Below, piece by piece: positions 11,200-20,548 of a stretch of 64,000 nt of DNA (positions are counted from its first letter, which is position 1; the number at the start of each line of letters is the position of its first letter). The notes beneath the pieces are model-generated. The model had not been told where the DNA came from, ran no database searches, and was given only the letters and a program-made list of their open reading frames with translations. A program made the translations under genes and the position numbers. This DNA comes from Rouxiella chamberiensis (lineage in GTDB: Bacteria; Pseudomonadota; Gammaproteobacteria; Enterobacterales; Enterobacteriaceae): the NCBI RefSeq assembly GCF_026967475.1, contig NZ_CP114058.1:4575297-4639296 (forward strand), written 5' to 3'.

Positions 11200-12057
11200 A
11201 TGGCAGCCGAATTTTCCGAGGCTTATCAACAGCGCTTTGGCGGCACGGCACGTTTATACGGTCAGCAGGCATTGGCACTGTTTTCTGCTGCACATGTTTG
11301 TGTGATTGGCATTGGCGGCGTAGGTTCCTGGGCCGCCGAAGCCCTGGCACGCACCGGCATTGGCGCCATTACACTGATTGATATGGATGACGTGTGCGTG
11401 ACCAATACCAATCGACAGATCCATGCGCTGCGTGAAAATGTGGGGCAGTCGAAAATCGAGGTTATGGCGCAACGTATTCTGGCAATCAATCCCGAGTGTA
11501 AAGTGACCTGCATTGATGACTTTATTACGCCCGATAACGTGGCCGAAATGCTCGACCGCAATTTCAGCTATGTGATTGATGCCATTGACAGTGTACGGCC
11601 AAAGGCGGCGCTGCTCTCTTACTGTCGCCGCTTCAAGATTCCGGTGGTGACTACGGGCGGAGCGGGCGGGCAGATTGATCCCACACGTATTGAAGTTGCC
11701 GACCTGGCGAAAACCATTCAGGATCCGCTGGCGGCCAAGCTGCGCGAGCGTTTGAAGAATGATTTCAACGTGAAGAAAAACAACAAGGGGAAACTCGGCA
11801 TCGACTGCGTATTCTCAAGCGAACCGCTGATGTATCCGCAGGCTGACGGGTCGGTCTGCGCTTCGCGTGCGACTGCCGAAGGGCCGAAACGCATGGACTG
11901 CGAGTCAGGGTTTGGGGCTGCCACCATGGTGACCGCAAGCTTCGGTTTTGTCGCCGTTTCTCATGTGCTTAAAAAGATGATGGCCAAAGCGGAGCGAACG
12001 GCGGCATTGGCAACAGAGGATGCCGTGCCGGAGCGTGCGCCCACGACTCAGCTATAG
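11200..12057 (+). CDS. tcdA: tRNA threonylcarbamoyladenosine dehydratase
   Basis: TcdA (formerly CsdL) uses ATP to cyclise t6A37 to ct6A in ANN-decoding tRNAs and works with CsdA-CsdE. It is an E1/ThiF-like Rossmann protein with the nucleotide loop GIGGVGSWAAEALAR (about residues 32-46), TLIDMDDVCVTNTNRQ, and a conserved central YVIDAIDSVRPK. Its 285 residues exceed the 268 of E. coli through a C-terminal extension. It converges on csdE with only 4 bp between the two stop codons. The gene is intact. Confidence 0.95.
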   Translation: MAAEFSEAYQQRFGGTARLYGQQALALFSAAHVCVIGIGGVGSWAAEALARTGIGAITLIDMDDVCVTNTNRQIHALRENVGQSKIEVMAQRILAINPECKVTCIDDFITPDNVAEMLDRNFSYVIDAIDSVRPKAALLSYCRRFKIPVVTTGGAGGQIDPTRIEVADLAKTIQDPLAAKLRERLKNDFNVKKNNKGKLGIDCVFSSEPLMYPQADGSVCASRATAEGPKRMDCESGFGAATMVTASFGFVAVSHVLKKMMAKAERTAALATEDAVPERAPTTQL

Positions 12058-12061
12058 CCGC

Positions 12062-12508
12062 TTAAAGACAGCGGCGGGCAATGTCCTGCACGCCCTGCGA
12101 GAGAGCAGCCAATCCACTGGCGCGGCTGCTGCTCAACTGTTCACGCAGCTGTAGCGTGTCGAACAGCGTCAGCGGGTCACGCGCCAGAATCGCCTCGGGC
12201 GTTTTCCCTTCTACCGCCGTCAATAACACCGCAAGCAGCCCTTTTACGATTCGACCCTCGCTATCGCCATAAAAATGAATGCCGCCGTTTTCCAGGCGTT
12301 CGTATCCCAGCCACACCCGATTCTCGCAGCCAGACAGCTCGATGTCCGGCGTTTTCAACGCGGCGTCCAGCGGCGGCAGCGCCTTGGCCAGCATCACCAA
12401 CTGGCGATAACGGTCTTCCCACTGGCGAAACGCGGAGAACTTCTCGACCAGCGAAGCTTCGGTAATATCGTGACCAAACGGATGGGGCGCTAACATAATC
12501 TCTCTCAT
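12062..12508 (-). CDS. csdE: Cysteine desulfuration protein, sulfur acceptor CsdE
   Basis: CsdE is a SufE-family protein that accepts the persulfide sulfur from CsdA. The 148-residue protein has the conserved acceptor cysteine in SGCENRVWLGYE and the downstream GDSEGRIVKGLLAVLL. The ATG at 12508 lies 1 bp from the csdA stop. A second in-frame ATG at 12496 is preceded by AGAGAG and gives a start closer to the E. coli protein, so the true start is uncertain by four codons. It is co-transcribed with csdA. Confidence 0.94.
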   Translation of the reverse strand: MREIMLAPHPFGHDITEASLVEKFSAFRQWEDRYRQLVMLAKALPPLDAALKTPDIELSGCENRVWLGYERLENGGIHFYGDSEGRIVKGLLAVLLTAVEGKTPEAILARDPLTLFDTLQLREQLSSSRASGLAALSQGVQDIARRCL

Positions 12509-12509
12509 T

Positions 12510-13727
12510 TCAATCGGCTAACAGTTCGAGGGCAAAGTGCACGCCAGCCACCAGCCGCGTGACGTCCTGCAAGGTATTATAAGGCGCAAAGGAGGCGCGA
12601 AGGGTGCCGCTCACACCCAGCGCTTCGGTGAGCGGTTGGGCGCAATGTTGCCCCGCGCGCAACGCCACGCCTTTTTCGGCCAGCAGGGCGATGATATCAC
12701 TGTGATGCACCTCGGCAATATCAAAGGCCAGCACGGAGGATCCGGCATGACGGAAGCTGCGAAAGCCTGCAATCTTGGCGAGTTCCTTTTCGGCGGCATC
12801 GGCCAGCGCGACACTATATTGTTCGGCGGCCACGCGGTCGAAGGTCTGTAACCACGCCACTGCGGCAGACAGGCCGAGTACGCCGGCAATATTCGGCGTG
12901 CCGGCTTCAAAACGTTGCGGTACCTGCTGCGGCGTAAACGCCTGCAGGGTGGTTTGCGTGAGCATCTTGCCGCCGCCGTGCCACGGCACCATCGATTCCA
13001 GCAGATCGCTTTTGCCATACAGCACGCCAATGCCCGTCGGGCCATAAAGTTTATGGCCGGAAAAAGCATAGAAATCAACATCCAAAGCCTGAACATCGAC
13101 CGCTTCATGCACGATGCCCTGTGCGCCATCCACCAGAACCGGCGTGCCATTGGCATGGGCCAGCGCGATGGCGGCGGCGAGATCCGGTTGTCCGCCGGTG
13201 ACATTGGACATCTGACTCAGCGCCAACAAACGGGTACGCGAGGAAAGCAGCGCGGGCAACGCGGTGATGTCCGGCAGATATTGATCGTTGAGGGGCAGCG
13301 TAACGACACGCGCCCGGCATTGTTCGGCCAGCATCAACCACGGAACGAGATTGGCATGATGTTCGAACGGACTGACAATAATTTCGTCGCCGGGCTGCAG
13401 GCGCGGACGTAAATAACTCTGTGCAACGAGATTGATAGACTCCGTGGTACCACGGGTCCAGACAATATCTTCTGCACGCGGCGCATTGATGAACTCGGCA
13501 ACCTGCGCACGTGTCTGTTCAAAGCGCTGAGTCAGAGACTGCGCCGCCTTGTGTTGACTGCGATGCACCGTAGCGCCTGCATTTTGATAATAATTCACCG
13601 TCGCCTGGATGACCGGCTGCGGCGTCAGCGCGGTTGCAGCGCTATCGAGATAGCACGGCGTGTCGCTATTGTCTGCCGCAAGCGCTGGAAAATGGCGGCG
13701 AAAGTCGGCGAAATCAAAAGGCGTCAT
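12510..13727 (-). CDS. csdA: Cysteine desulfurase CsdA
   Basis: A PLP enzyme of aminotransferase class V that removes sulfur from cysteine (and selenium from selenocysteine) to form an enzyme persulfide. Its 405 residues compare with 401 in E. coli. The PLP lysine is in AFSGHKLYGPTGIGVLYG and the active-site cysteine in LRAGQHCAQPLTEALG. It is followed by csdE, and the convergent tcdA uses the same sulfur-transfer partners, so the three genes form a functional cluster. Confidence 0.95.
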   Translation of the reverse strand: MTPFDFADFRRHFPALAADNSDTPCYLDSAATALTPQPVIQATVNYYQNAGATVHRSQHKAAQSLTQRFEQTRAQVAEFINAPRAEDIVWTRGTTESINLVAQSYLRPRLQPGDEIIVSPFEHHANLVPWLMLAEQCRARVVTLPLNDQYLPDITALPALLSSRTRLLALSQMSNVTGGQPDLAAAIALAHANGTPVLVDGAQGIVHEAVDVQALDVDFYAFSGHKLYGPTGIGVLYGKSDLLESMVPWHGGGKMLTQTTLQAFTPQQVPQRFEAGTPNIAGVLGLSAAVAWLQTFDRVAAEQYSVALADAAEKELAKIAGFRSFRHAGSSVLAFDIAEVHHSDIIALLAEKGVALRAGQHCAQPLTEALGVSGTLRASFAPYNTLQDVTRLVAGVHFALELLAD

Positions 13728-13939
13728 GATAATAGAAATCCTGGTAGGGCGGAGGTTTGTGCCGTCCCGTGTAAAACTGTTCGATAAGGCGAATATAACA
13801 AAATCGAGGCTTATATCACCTTTAGGAATGCTTAACTGGAAATATACCAGATGCTTGTTATGCTGAATTACGATGACTGACGAATTTTCGTGGCTACTTT
13901 AGCCGCGAATTCAAGCATTTTAATCTACAGGAGTTAATT

Positions 13940-14161
13940 ATGAAGAAGATCTTCGCCGTAGTCTCCGCTGTTTTACTTGCCGGTACCCTTGCTGCCTGTT
14001 CAAGCAACTATGTGATGCACACCAACGATGGTCGCACCATCGTCGCAGACGGTAAACCAAGCACTGACAGTGATACCGGTATGATCAGCTACACGGATGC
14101 GTATGGTAACAAGCAGCAGATCAACAAATCTGAAGTCAAAGAGATGGTTAAAGGCAACTAA
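13940..14161 (+). CDS. ygdI: YgdI/YgdR-family lipoprotein
   Basis: A 73-residue protein with a lipoprotein signal (MKKIFAVVSAVLLAGTLAAC, lipid-modified Cys20) and a small soluble domain MHTNDGRTIVADGKP...DAYGNKQQINKSEVKEM, typical of the YgdI/YgdR (DUF903) family. The function is unknown. A clean ribosome-binding site (AGGAG) precedes the ATG. The position between csdA and gcvB/gcvA matches ygdI of E. coli. Its transcript converges on gcvB, which ends 53 bp downstream. Confidence 0.92.
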   Translation: MKKIFAVVSAVLLAGTLAACSSNYVMHTNDGRTIVADGKPSTDSDTGMISYTDAYGNKQQINKSEVKEMVKGN

Positions 14162-14213
14162 GCCTTGAAAGGTGTCCGGCCACAGGCTGCGGCACCTTTG
14201 CCTTGCTCCGGAC

Positions 14214-14408
14214 AAAAAAAGCACCGCAAATTGCGGTGCTAAAAAATCACTTTGAACAGACAGGGTAATGTACAGGAAGTGAAAATTTTGTAGCTATCAG
14301 GCTACGCGTCTGGATTGCCAGACAATACAAACACAACATCACAACCACAAGCCAAAAGCATCAAGGCATCCTCATACCTTTCTACTTTTCGTTCCGGCCA
14401 CTGGAAGT
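14214..14408 (-). ncRNA. gcvB: GcvB small regulatory RNA
   Basis: The minus strand carries a 195-nt RNA. Its 5' end ACTTCCAGTGGCCGGAACG, the GU-rich R1 seed (TGTGGTTGTGATGTTGTG), the segment TTTTCACTTCCTGTACATTA-CCCTGTCTG and the terminator GCACCGCAAATTGCGGTGC plus seven T all match GcvB of E. coli closely. GcvB is an Hfq-dependent repressor of many peptide and amino-acid transporter mRNAs such as oppA and dppA. It is divergent from gcvA, whose product activates it. A promoter fits exactly at the predicted start (base 14408). Confidence 0.95.
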
Positions 14409-14414
14409 TGCGCA

Positions 14415-14443
14415 ACTATAGGTTTTTGCCTGTACATCCTCAA
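14415..14443 (-). promoter_or_regulatory. gcvB promoter
   Basis: On the minus strand, TTGAGG, a 17-bp spacer and TATAGT. The -10 hexamer occupies -12 to -7 relative to the predicted GcvB 5' end at 14408. It lies inside the gcvA-gcvB intergenic region where GcvA and GcvR act in E. coli. Confidence 0.8.
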
Positions 14444-14458
14444 TGGACAATTTATAAT
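14431..14458 (+). promoter_or_regulatory. Probable gcvA promoter
   Basis: TGTACA (14431-14436), a 16-bp spacer and a perfect TATAAT (14453-14458) upstream of gcvA. It overlaps the divergent gcvB promoter. That arrangement would allow GcvA bound between them to repress itself while activating gcvB. The -35 is weak, so the call rests on the -10. Confidence 0.55.
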
Positions 14459-14536
14459 GTCTCGGATTAAAAAAACTAATAACTAATTCCGCTTACGCGC
14501 CTATGGCTCGCGGCCTGAATGAGAAGTATCCATTTC

Positions 14537-15464
14537 ATGTCTAAACGTTTACCCCCGCTTAACTCTTTACGTGTTTTTGACGCGGCCGCTCGACACCTGA
14601 GCTTTACCAAAGCTGCCGAAGAACTTTTTGTTACTCAGGCGGCAGTAAGCCACCAAATCAAGTCACTTGAGGACTTTTTAGGCTTAAAACTGTTTCGTCG
14701 GCGTAATCGTTCGCTTTTATTGACCGAAGAAGGCCAGAGTTATTATCTCGACATAAAAGAAATTTTCTCGGCGCTGAACGAGGCAACGCGCAAGCTTCAG
14801 GCGCGCAGCGCCAAGGGCGCACTGACCGTCAGTTTGCCGCCAAGCTTTGCCATTCAGTGGCTGGTTCCACGACTGGCTGGCTTTAACTCAGCTTATCCGG
14901 GAATCGACGTGCGCATTCAGGCCGTCGACCGCGATGAAGACAAATTATCGGACGACGTCGACGTCGCGATTTTCCATGGCCGCGGAAACTGGCCGGGTCT
15001 GCGTACCGAGCGGTTATATGCCGAATACCTGTTGCCGGTCTGTGCGCCTTCGCTGCTGATGGGCGATAACCCGCTGAAGACGCCGGAGGATTTAGCCAGA
15101 CATACGCTGCTGCACGATGCTTCACGTCGGGACTGGCTTGCCTATACCAAGCAACTGGGTTTGCAGCATATCAATGTTCAGCAGGGGCCGATATTCAGCC
15201 ACAGCGCAATGGTTGTGCAGGCAGCGGTTCACGGGCAGGGCGTCGCGCTTGCCAACAATGTCATGGCGCAAACCGAAATTGAAGCCGGGCGTCTTGTTTG
15301 CCCGTTTAATGAAGTTTTAATCAGTAAAAATGCTTTTTATCTGGTTTGTCATGACAGTCAGGCGAGAACTGGGTAAAATAGCCGCCTTTCGACAGTGGAT
15401 CCTGGCGCGTGCCGCCAGTGAGCAAGAAAGATTGCGTTTCCGTTACGATCAGCCGCAACTATAG
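14537..15464 (+). CDS. gcvA: LysR-type regulator of glycine cleavage GcvA, frameshifted near the C-terminus
   Basis: GcvA activates or represses the gcvTHP glycine-cleavage operon and activates gcvB. The ATG at 14537 gives MSKRLPPLNSLRVFDAAARH, matching E. coli. An upstream in-frame start at 14519 is less likely. The winged HTH (SFTKAAEELFVTQAAVSHQI) is followed by the LysR effector domain. After CHDSQA the frame stops early, but KIAAFRQWILARAASEQERL continues in another frame to 15464. Removing the extra A at 15365 gives 308 residues (305 in E. coli) and the expected DSQAELGKIAAF junction. I judge this a consensus error. Confidence 0.94.
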
Positions 15465-15489
15465 CGGCCCTTTAAGGATAACGATAAAG

Positions 15490-15885
15490 ATGACCAGCCG
15501 TGCAATGTTGATTTTTGCCGCCATCAGCGGCTTTGTATATGTCGCCTTTGGCGCCTTTGGGGCACATGTTTTAAGTCAGTCACTGGGTTCCGCCGAAATG
15601 GCCTGGATCCAGACCGGATTAAACTACCAGAGCGTTCATACGCTCGCGATACTGGCTTTGGGCGTTGCCATGCAGCGCCGCAGCAGTATCTGGTTTTACT
15701 GGAGCAGCGCCTGTCTGGCGCTTGGCACCGTATTGTTCAGCGGCAGTCTTTACTGTCTGGCGCTGTCAGGACTCAAACTATGGGTCTTCGTTACCCCGAT
15801 CGGTGGAACCTTCTTCCTGATCGGTTGGATATTGATGTTAGTCGGCGCGCTGCGTCTGGGACAAAAGGCACAACGCCATGAATAA
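15490..15885 (+). CDS. ygdD: DUF423 inner-membrane protein YgdD
   Basis: A 131-residue protein starting [24 protein letters not shown], the same length as E. coli YgdD, with about four predicted transmembrane helices. The ATG at 15490 follows an AAGGATAACG ribosome-binding region. Longer in-frame starts overlap gcvA and are rejected. The function of the family is unknown. The stop overlaps the rlmM start by 8 bp, suggesting coupled expression. Confidence 0.93.
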   Translation: MTSRAMLIFAAISGFVYVAFGAFGAHVLSQSLGSAEMAWIQTGLNYQSVHTLAILALGVAMQRRSSIWFYWSSACLALGTVLFSGSLYCLALSGLKLWVFVTPIGGTFFLIGWILMLVGALRLGQKAQRHE

Positions 15886-16984
15886 TAAACTTGCACTCTA
15901 TTGCCGTTCTGGCTTCGAGAAAGAATGTGCGGCTGAAATTACTGCCAAAGCGGCCGCGCTGGAGATTTTCGGCTTTGCACGTGTAAAAGAAGACAGCGGC
16001 TATGTACTGTTTGAGTGCTATCAGCTTGAAGATGCCGATCGTCTGGCTAAAGAAATTCCTTTTCGCGAGCTGATTTTCGCTCGTCAGATGATTGTTGTCG
16101 GCGAACTGCTGAAAGATCTGCCGCCGGAAGACCGTGTTACACCGATTGTCGGCATGTTGCAGGGTGTTGTGACCAACGGCGGCGAGCTGCGCGTGGAAGT
16201 GGCCGACACCAACGAAAGCAAGGAGTTGACCAAGTTCTGCCGCAAGCTGACGGTGCCGCTGCGTGCCGCCATGCGCGAGCAGCGCGTGTTGAGCAAGAAA
16301 GAGAACGCCCAGCGCCCGGTGGTGCATGTGTTCTTTATCGCGCCAAACTGCTGCTATGTGGGTTACTCCTACAGCAACAACAACTCGCCGTTCTATATGG
16401 GTATTCCGCGCCTTAAGTTCCCGGCCGATGCGCCAAGCCGTTCAACGCTGAAACTGGAAGAGGCGTTTCACGTCTTTATTCCGGCAGACGAATGGGACGA
16501 ACGTCTCGCAAGCGGCATGTATGCCGTCGACCTGGGCGCATGTCCGGGCGGCTGGACCTATCAGCTGGTACAGCGCAGCATGATGGTTGATGCTATCGAC
16601 AATGGTCCGATGGCACCAAGCCTGATGATGACCGGACAGGTCACGCATCACCGCGAAGACGGTTTCAAATACAAGCCAACCCGCAGCAACATTTACTGGT
16701 TGGTCTGCGATATGGTCGAAGTGCCAGCCAAGGTTTCCGCATTGATGGGCGACTGGCTGGTCAACGGCTGGTGCCGCGAGGCGATTTTCAACCTCAAGTT
16801 GCCAATGAAAAAGCGTTATGAGGAAGTCTCGCAGATTCTGGATCACATGAGAGCGCGTCTGGCGGAAAAAGACATCAACGTCGAGATTTTCGCCAAGCAG
16901 CTGTATCACGATCGCGAAGAAGTGACCGTTCATGTGCGCCGTTTTTGGTCTGCGGTTCCTGGACGCAGAGACGAGCGCTACTAA
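15878..16984 (+). CDS. rlmM: 23S rRNA (cytidine-2498-2'-O)-methyltransferase RlmM
   Basis: RlmM uses S-adenosylmethionine to methylate the ribose of C2498 in 23S rRNA. Its 368 residues compare with 366 in E. coli. An N-terminal THUMP-like part precedes the Rossmann methyltransferase domain with the SAM loop [14 protein letters not shown], and [12 protein letters not shown] carries the catalytic lysine region of the K-D-K-E type. The stop codon is at 16982-16984, and its last A is also the first base of an ERIC repeat. Confidence 0.95.
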   Translation: MNNKLALYCRSGFEKECAAEITAKAAALEIFGFARVKEDSGYVLFECYQLEDADRLAKEIPFRELIFARQMIVVGELLKDLPPEDRVTPIVGMLQGVVTNGGELRVEVADTNESKELTKFCRKLTVPLRAAMREQRVLSKKENAQRPVVHVFFIAPNCCYVGYSYSNNNSPFYMGIPRLKFPADAPSRSTLKLEEAFHVFIPADEWDERLASGMYAVDLGACPGGWTYQLVQRSMMVDAIDNGPMAPSLMMTGQVTHHREDGFKYKPTRSNIYWLVCDMVEVPAKVSALMGDWLVNGWCREAIFNLKLPMKKRYEEVSQILDHMRARLAEKDINVEIFAKQLYHDREEVTVHVRRFWSAVPGRRDERY

Positions 16985-17111
16985 ATCCTCGTCGTCCTTG
17001 ACGCTGTAGCTTTGTTGGCTGCGCTCGCTCACCCCAGTCACTGACCAGTGTCAGCTCCCGGGGATTCGACGCTCTTGCCGCCTTGCTACAACGCCAATGA
17101 CTTAGAGGATT
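16984..17111. repeat. ERIC element, full length (128 bp)
   Basis: The ends form a 7-bp inverted repeat, AATCCTC at 16984-16990 and GAGGATT at 17105-17111. The core CGCTCACCCCAGTCACTGAC and CAGCTCCCGGGGATTCGA corresponds to the two well-known ERIC primer sites (GACTGGGGTGAGCG and GCTCCTGGGGATTC). The length is near the usual 126-127 bp. ERIC elements are non-autonomous palindromic repeats of Enterobacterales that, when transcribed, can fold and affect mRNA stability. This one directly abuts the rlmM stop. Confidence 0.9.
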
Positions 17112-17115
17112 GTCT

Positions 17116-17187
17116 TCGTCGTCCTTGACGCTGTAGCTTTGTTGGCTGCGCTCACTCACCCCAGTCACTGACTAGTGTCAGCTCCCG
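17116..17187. repeat. Partial ERIC element in tandem with the previous one
   Basis: A 72-bp segment repeats 16989-17060 at an offset of 127 bp with only two differences (CTCACTC for CTCGCTC, and GACTAGTG for GACCAGTG). It lacks the left terminus and the right third of the full element. The near identity points to a recent duplication or an internally deleted second copy. Confidence 0.88.
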
Positions 17188-17208
17188 AATGGGGTGTGAA
17201 TCTCTAAA

Positions 17209-17970
17209 CTACGGCTCTGCTCTGAGCCGTAGTTCCTGCAAGTTTCCTTTCAGTGCGACATTGGTTTGCAACGTGGCGACACGGCGGCAGGTGAAGGCCA
17301 GTTCCTGATTTTCTCGAAGTTTCTTCTGCCACTTTTCGGGCACCGCATGCAGATTCTCATAAAGCGCTTCCAGTGTTGGATACTCGCCTAGCAGGGTAAC
17401 GGCGGTTTTCGGGCCAATGCCGGGCACGCCGGGTATCTTGCTGCTGCTAATGCCGGTAAGTCCCCAGTAGTCGCAAAGCTGGGTCGGCAACACGCCGAAA
17501 GCCGATTGCACAAACGGCATATCCAGCCAGCGTTTCTGGAAGTAGTCGCGGATGTGCACCTCGGGCGCCAGCAGCTGACAATATCCTTTGTCGGTAGAGA
17601 CAATTGTTACCTGATGACCAGCACCGGCTACCTTGGCGGTAAGCGTGGCGGCCAGATCGTCGGCTTCCTGACCCGTAGAGTGCCAGCAGGCAACGCCAAG
17701 GCGTTCAAAGGCGGCTTTCAGTTCGGGCATTTCGGCGAACAGGTTGTCGGGCATTGGCGTGCGGCCAGCCTTGTAATCGGGCAGGCACTGGTGTCGCCAG
17801 CTGTCGTGACGGTCGTCTTCGTCGAACACCGCAACCGCATGGGTAGGCTGCGAATGCTGAATCAACTGATTCACGGCGCTCTGACAGGCGATCACGCAGG
17901 GCGATCCCTGAACAGCATGAATGCGTCGAATAAGATTCAGCGCGTCTATGATAAGTAAGTGAATTTTCAT
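17209..17970 (-). CDS. xni: Flap endonuclease Xni (ExoIX)
   Basis: Xni is a 5'-nuclease-family flap endonuclease related to the 5' domain of DNA polymerase I. The 253-residue protein (251 in E. coli) shows [21 protein letters not shown] at the N-terminus, the acidic cluster [28 protein letters not shown], and a helix-hairpin-helix [22 protein letters not shown]. coli Xni is known to lack some metal ligands of its paralogues, and I did not check this residue by residue. It lies downstream of ppnN on the minus strand and converges on rlmM across the ERIC pair. Confidence 0.94.
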   Translation of the reverse strand: MKIHLLIIDALNLIRRIHAVQGSPCVIACQSAVNQLIQHSQPTHAVAVFDEDDRHDSWRHQCLPDYKAGRTPMPDNLFAEMPELKAAFERLGVACWHSTGQEADDLAATLTAKVAGAGHQVTIVSTDKGYCQLLAPEVHIRDYFQKRWLDMPFVQSAFGVLPTQLCDYWGLTGISSSKIPGVPGIGPKTAVTLLGEYPTLEALYENLHAVPEKWQKKLRENQELAFTCRRVATLQTNVALKGNLQELRLRAEP

Positions 17971-18065
17971 GCAGAGAGGTTATCAGTAAATCGGCGGGTT
18001 GGCATTGAACTCGTGACGTAATGAGTGCTTAAAAACAAAGTTTGCGAGGCATCGCTCAACAAATG

Positions 18066-18095
18066 CCTTCCCCTGTTGTTTTGTACAGGGGAAGG
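18066..18095 (-). terminator. Strong hairpin between ppnN and xni, possible terminator
   Basis: A perfect 11-bp stem CCTTCCCCTGT / ACAGGGGAAGG with an 8-nt loop lies 25 bp beyond the restored ppnN stop. The minus-strand tract after it (CATTTGTTG) is not a clean U-run. It may be a weak terminator or an mRNA-stabilising hairpin. Confidence 0.5.
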
Positions 18096-18119
18096 AGAGG
18101 AAAGTAGGCGGCAGGGCGC

Positions 18120-19483
18120 TTACGAACAGATCTCGTAACACGGAACATACGCGGTGCCCGGCAGTTTCATGCGGTGCTGCGCCACGAACCCTGTAACAGG
18201 CTGTCCATCTTTTTCATCAGAATAGGATCGCCATGCAGCTTGAAGCGCCCATGTTTCTCGATAGCTTTGATACCGCCCTCCTTGACATTGCCCGCCACGA
18301 TGCCCGAGAAGGCTCTACGCAGCGCAGCAGCCAGATGTTCGGGCGGCTGGTCGAGATGCAGGTCAAGGTTGGCCATGTTTTCGTGGCTCGGATCGAACGG
18401 CAACTGCAAGTCGGGCGCAATACGAATAGACCAGTTAAAACTGTAGGCGTCTCCGCTGTTGCGGCGATTCTCTTTTACCAGCGGCATCGCGCTTTTCAGT
18501 TGGCGTGCAACCTCGGTCGGATCATCGATGATAATGGTGTAGTGTTTTTGCGCTTCGTCGCCCAGCGTTTCGCGAATAAAGGCATCAAGGACGTTAAAGT
18601 AGTCGGCACTCTCTTTAGGACCCGTCAAAATCAGCGGCAGAACCTGATCGCTGTTGGCCGGGTCCATCAGAATACCCAGCAGGTAAAGCAGCTCTTCGGC
18701 CGTGCCTACGCCGCCCGGGAAGATAATAATCCCGTGAGCAATACGCACGAAGGCTTCGAGGCGCTTTTCGATATCGGGCATGATGACCAGCTCGTTCACC
18801 AGCGGGTTAGGCGGCTCGGCGGCAATGATGGAAGGTTCGGTCATACCGATAAAACGGCTGTTTTTATAACGTTGCTGCGCGTGGCCGACAGCCGCGCCTT
18901 TCATGGGGGCTTCCATCGCGCCGGGTCCGCAACCGGTACAAATGTTCAGTTCGCGCAGGCCCAACTGGCTGCCGACATTGCGCGCATACTGGTATTCCAC
19001 CGCATTGATGGAGTGTCCGCCCCAGCACACCACCATATTCGGGTCTTCATCCAGGTGCAGCGTACGGGCGTTGCGCAGAATGGAGAACACCAGATTGGTA
19101 AGATGCGCCGAACTTGAAAGATCCTGATCCTGATAACGGCCAGCGGTGCTGAGCTGCGCGTTCACAAACAGAATATCGCGCAGCACGGCAAACAGGTTGG
19201 CCTGCAAGGAGCGGATAATGCGTCCGTCGACAAAAGCTTCTTCCGGCGGGTTGACCAGCTCGAGTTTTACGCCGCGTTCACGGCGCAATACGTTGATGTC
19301 GAAGTTTTCAAAACGATCGAGCAGCTCTTTGCTGCTGTCGGTTTGGCTGCCGCTGTTGAGCACAGCCAGAGAACAATTTCGGAAGAGGCGATATAAGTCG
19401 CTGCTCGCGGTGCGCTTGAGCATGTCCACTTCCAACTGAGACAACAAATCCATTGAGCCAAGCGGGCTAATATGTGTAATCAA
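18120..19483 (-). CDS. ppnN: Pyrimidine/purine nucleotide 5'-monophosphate nucleosidase PpnN, frameshifted at the C-terminus
   Basis: PpnN (YgdH) is a ppGpp-binding LOG-family nucleosidase that cleaves nucleoside monophosphates to base and ribose 5-phosphate. Conserved LOG motifs are seen in [18 protein letters not shown] and [19 protein letters not shown]. The uninterrupted frame ends at 18167 after [10 protein letters not shown]. One missing T in the coding strand (plus-strand A pair near 18187-18188) would give [26 protein letters not shown] and a stop at 18120, for 454 residues as in E. coli. I therefore annotate to 18120. Confidence 0.93.
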
Positions 19484-19610
19484 AGTTGCTCCTTATTAAC
19501 GCCGTGTTAAAGATGCTATGCGTACTTGTTATTCTTTAACAGTAACCCTGTCCATGGGCTTTTACCATTGCTCTCTGGTCGTTAGCTCAGTAATTAAGCA
19601 AAGCTCGAAA

Positions 19611-20456
19611 TTATTGTCTGACAAGTCGCGCGGTTGTCGGCTCAAACAGGAAATTCGCGCGCCACGGATTGATATCCAGACCGCCGCGACGCGTATAACG
19701 GGCATACACGGCAAGGCGCGTCGGCTTACAGAAGTGCAGCAGATCGTTGAAGATACGCTCTACGCACTGTTCGTGGAATTCGTTGTGATTGCGAAAAGAC
19801 ACCAGATATCTCAGCAGCGCTTCGCGATCGATAGCGGGGCCGCGATATTGAATCTGCACCGAACCCCAATCAGGCTGATGGGTTATCAGGCAGTTCGATT
19901 TCAGCAAATGGCTGACCAGCGTTTCATCAACAATCTTGTCGCTGGTCGCGTCGTTTAGATAGTCGGTGCTGAAACCGTAATCGGTTATCTCGATATCCTG
20001 TGCATCGATGCAGATGCCCGCAAAGCGGCCAATCGGCGAGCCTTCAACTTCATGGAGAGGACGCAGACTGACGGTTACGCTGCCCTGGGCGCAGGCAGAG
20101 AGATCTTTCTCGAGCGTCTGGCGCACGCTCGCCCAGTCATCGAATTTTGTCTGGTTGAAACTGTTAAGGTAGAGTTTGAAACTCTTGGATTCGATAAGAC
20201 TGGCGCTGTCGGCATCCAGGCTTATTTCGCCGACGGCAACCTGCGGCAGTCCTCTGGCATTCAGCCAGGAGAGTTCGTACATCGTCCAGATGTCTGCGCC
20301 GTGAAAAGGCAGCGAGTCTGGATAAAGGCCCAAAGGCTCGCGGTTCATGCTGCGCGGCACGGCCTGTAAGAGGGTGGCGTCGTAACGATCGCGATAAGGC
20401 GTGGCTTTGCCGAGCGTCAGTTCTGAAAGAGCGGGGTTATCCTGATAGGAGGACAT
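19611..20456 (-). CDS. queF: NADPH-dependent 7-cyano-7-deazaguanine reductase QueF
   Basis: QueF reduces preQ0 to preQ1 in queuosine synthesis. The 281-residue bimodular (YqcD-type) enzyme has the catalytic cysteine in [19 protein letters not shown] and the N-terminal module [19 protein letters not shown]. It is close in length to the 282 residues of E. coli. It is divergent from syd across 92 bp, as in E. coli, and precedes ppnN on the same strand with a 127-bp gap. Confidence 0.95.
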   Translation of the reverse strand: MSSYQDNPALSELTLGKATPYRDRYDATLLQAVPRSMNREPLGLYPDSLPFHGADIWTMYELSWLNARGLPQVAVGEISLDADSASLIESKSFKLYLNSFNQTKFDDWASVRQTLEKDLSACAQGSVTVSLRPLHEVEGSPIGRFAGICIDAQDIEITDYGFSTDYLNDATSDKIVDETLVSHLLKSNCLITHQPDWGSVQIQYRGPAIDREALLRYLVSFRNHNEFHEQCVERIFNDLLHFCKPTRLAVYARYTRRGGLDINPWRANFLFEPTTARLVRQ

Positions 20457-20548
20457 GCTGTCACCTTGATAAGAGATTGGTACAATACAAAAACAAAATG
20501 CGTATTCCCTAGTTTAACGCACTGCCGACCCGGAAGATGAGAAAAAAT

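Noticed and set aside
16442..17168. Minus-strand open frames sharing the peptide MTGVSERSQQSYSVKDDED at two places after rlmM
   Set aside because: The shared peptide is the translation of the duplicated ERIC repeat and not a protein family.
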